DNA of 64,000 nucleotides, from positions 109,480-173,479 of the forward strand of contig NZ_FNZF01000005.1 of NCBI RefSeq assembly GCF_900109165.1, read 5' to 3'. Made by a program: the position numbers and the translations under genes. This document shows, piece after piece, positions 62,516 through 64,000 of this stretch. Position 1 is the first letter of the stretch. Each line of letters begins with the position of its first letter. The notes under the pieces are model-generated. The model was not told where the DNA came from. It worked only from the letters and a program-made list of their open reading frames with translations, and did no database searches. This stretch comes from Bhargavaea ginsengi. GTDB taxonomy: Bacteria > Bacillota > Bacilli > Bacillales_A > Planococcaceae.

Positions 62516-63217
62516 TCAGACCGGCCTGATCGTGATTTCGTTTACATTGACATGGGCAGGTTGGGTGAGGGCGTAGACGATGGCATCCGCAATGTTTTCC
62601 GGATCAAGAATTTTTCTGTCGACGCTTCTAGAGCCCATCAGCGGAGTGTCGACCATCCCCGGTGAAATATTGGTCACACGGACACCGGTGCGGGCCAGTT
62701 CCTTCTCAAGACCCATCGAAACCGCCCGTACGGCGAACTTCGTCGCACTATAGACGGTGCTTGTCTTGGTCACTTCGTGGCCCGAGACGGAGTCGATGTT
62801 CAGAATGTGGCCGGCTCCCCGGCTGATCATTCCCGGCAAAACTGCGTTTGCGCCATATAGCACACCCTTGATGTTCACATCGATCATGCTGTCCCATTCC
62901 TCTGTCTTTCCCGAGCGCACCGTTCCGGCGAGCATCTGCCCGGCATTGTTGACAAGGATATCGACGGAACCGTATGCCTCTTGCGCCTTTCGGACAAGTT
63001 CTCCGACACTCGTCTTGTCCGCCATGTCGGTCGGTACTGCGATGGACTCGCCGCTCCCGCTGCTGTTGATCACCTCTTCCACGTCCGTCAGCTTTTCTGT
63101 GCTCCTTGCCGCAAGGACTACATTCATCCCCTCTTTGGCGAGCCGCCGGGCTATGGCCTTTCCGATGCCACTGCTCGCGCCTGTCACGATCGCTGTTTTG
63201 CCTTGCAGGTTTTCCAT
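62516..63217 (-). CDS. SDR family oxidoreductase
   Basis: A 233-residue classical short-chain dehydrogenase. The cofactor motif is TGASSGIGKA (13-22), with AARST after the second strand (NADP preference likely) and NNAGQM in the fourth. The catalytic tetrad comprises Asn in VNIKGV, Ser in NIDSVSGHE, and Tyr and Lys in YSATKFA. PGMVDTPLM follows. The substrate is unknown; related YdfG-like enzymes reduce hydroxy acids. The start follows AGGAGGCGGTAG. A repeat array lies upstream. Confidence 0.9.
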   Translation of the reverse strand: MENLQGKTAIVTGASSGIGKAIARRLAKEGMNVVLAARSTEKLTDVEEVINSSGSGESIAVPTDMADKTSVGELVRKAQEAYGSVDILVNNAGQMLAGTVRSGKTEEWDSMIDVNIKGVLYGANAVLPGMISRGAGHILNIDSVSGHEVTKTSTVYSATKFAVRAVSMGLEKELARTGVRVTNISPGMVDTPLMGSRSVDRKILDPENIADAIVYALTQPAHVNVNEITIRPV

Positions 63218-63295
63218 TCTACCGCCTCCTGTTCTTCCATCCTATACCCGGGGACGCTGTTATTAGACAGGGGAAGGAAATTGAGATTTGGCCGG

Positions 63296-63461
63296 TTTCG
63301 TCATTCATGGCCCTGATTTCGTCATTCCGGGCTCCAATTTCGTCATTCGTGGCCTTAATTTCGTCATTCGCCCAGGCGAGACGGTCGAATGACGAGATTA
63401 TCCTGTTGAATGACGAAACCGGGCGGTCGAATGACGAGATTATAGGAGTGAATGACGAAAC
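63296..63461. repeat. Two-armed inverted 21-bp-period array
   Basis: The left arm has four TCGTCATT cores starting at 63298, 63319, 63340 and 63361. The right arm has four AATGACGA cores at 63388, 63409, 63430 and 63451. Every step within an arm is exactly 21 bp, and the arms are mirror images, so the array can fold as one long imperfect hairpin. It lies between the SDR gene and the IS element. Confidence 0.88.
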
Positions 63462-63496
63462 CACTTCTGAAAATAAAAAAAGCTTCCGGCGTTAAC

Positions 63497-64000
63497 TGAA
63501 CCGAACCCTATAAAGCGGACAGTTTAATAAAAGACCCTGCTTATGCGGCGATGAGATGACTCCGGTATTGTGCCGGAGTCATCTTTTTAAGATTCCATTG
63601 ATATCGGTGGTTGTTGTACTCGAAAATATACTCATCCACCAGTTGTTTGAGCTCATCGAAGGTTTGGCATTGCCTGTAGTCAATTTCATCTTTCATATGA
63701 CCGAAGAAGGATTCCATCGGCGCATTGTCCCAACAATTTCCCTTTCGGGACATTGATTGTTTGATGTTGAGATCCTTGAGGCGTTTCTGATACTCGGGAT
63801 GGGTGTAGTGGAATCCTTGGTCTGAATGAAGGACGATTTCCGGGTGTAGATTCTCTCCAAGAGCTTCTTCAAGCTTGTCCAGCGTCCGGTACACGATTGG
63901 CATGGAAAGGCTGGTCGTCAGTTCATAAGCGAGGATTTCCTTGGTCGCCACGTCCTTCACAACCGATAGGTAGGCAGGCTGGCCTTTGCCGTGATACAGA
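63497..64000 (-). mobile_element. IS3-family element (IS150 group), 3' part
   Basis: The terminal sequence TGAACCGAACCCTATAAAGC at 63497 resembles IS150-group ends, which start with TG and carry a CCC/AAAG pattern. The transposase reads inward from the window edge on the minus strand and stops 44 bases from this end. The other end and the first open frame lie outside the window. The 3-4 bp flanking the end (TAAC) may be the target duplication. Confidence 0.75.
63541..64000 (-). CDS. IS3-family transposase OrfB, C-terminal part
   Basis: The C-terminal 152 residues of an rve-type DDE integrase, cut by the window edge. The second catalytic Asp is in HSDQGFHYTHPEY and the catalytic Glu in APMESFFGHMKDE, followed by YNNHRYQWNLKKMTPAQYRSHL, which is typical of IS150-group OrfB proteins. 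The first Asp is outside the window. The frame is intact to its stop at 63541, so the element may be functional. Confidence 0.9.
   Translation of the reverse strand, partial: LYHGKGQPAYLSVVKDVATKEILAYELTTSLSMPIVYRTLDKLEEALGENLHPEIVLHSDQGFHYTHPEYQKRLKDLNIKQSMSRKGNCWDNAPMESFFGHMKDEIDYRQCQTFDELKQLVDEYIFEYNNHRYQWNLKKMTPAQYRSHLIAA

Overview
The window comes from a low-GC-lineage (Firmicutes) bacterium whose own DNA is fairly GC-rich. Gene content, Bacillus-type ribosome binding sites, guanine and SAM-I riboswitches, and the blocks yerABC, purE-K-B-S-Q-L-F-M-N-H-D, yebE-yebG, pbuG and guaA in Bacillus-like order all point to Bacillales. A high-GC member of the Planococcaceae (Bhargavaea-like) is my best guess; that is inference. 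No tRNA, rRNA, CRISPR array or prophage is visible.

Layout. 1-6 kb: the edge of a D-serine dehydratase gene, an MBL-fold hydrolase with a FadR-like box, GrpB and GNAT proteins, then the yerABC block. 6-19 kb: the purine operon on the minus strand, driven by a PurR-type operator, a sigma-A promoter and a guanine riboswitch. Its purC slot holds a palindromic repeat instead of a gene. 19-23.5 kb: yebG, yebE, pbuG and guaA; pbuG and guaA each have their own guanine riboswitch, so three such switches control the purine block. 23.5-31.7 kb: yeaC-yeaD-transglutaminase operon, pncB-nadE, and two unrecognised small proteins, one cysteine-rich. 31.8-39.4 kb: an FMN reductase, then metI with two MetE-like methyltransferases and an MFS transporter, each unit behind a SAM-I riboswitch, then an acyl-CoA-dehydrogenase-like flavoprotein. 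39.4-45 kb: a DinB protein, a small membrane protein, a membrane-anchored trypsin-like protease, a dicarboxylate symporter with a cre site, an efflux MFS protein and an RluA-type enzyme. 45-49.6 kb: MurNAc recovery genes murR-like, murQ, murP and mupG. 49.7-54 kb: a TetM-like translational GTPase, a luciferase-like oxidoreductase and gltS, which has a strong terminator in its leader. 54.4-58.8 kb: two more SAM-I riboswitches controlling a double AhpD-domain protein and an operon of NtaA/SnaA-like monooxygenase, sodium:solute symporter and a 32-residue accessory peptide. 58.9-64 kb: catalase with PerR-like boxes, an MBL hydrolase, an unknown protein, an SDR enzyme and the end of an IS3-family element.

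How the genes work together: the pur/pbuG/guaA set makes and imports purines under shared PurR and guanine control. Four SAM-I riboswitches tie methionine synthesis, two transporters and a flavin monooxygenase into one sulfur-limitation response. The mur genes take up and dismantle cell-wall sugars.

The least expected structure is a family of intergenic arrays with an exact 21-bp period (near 9.2, 28.0, 45.0 and 63.4 kb), one of them built as two inverted arms. The 54.4-58.8 kb sulfur module and the gltS leader are the other main points worth following up.
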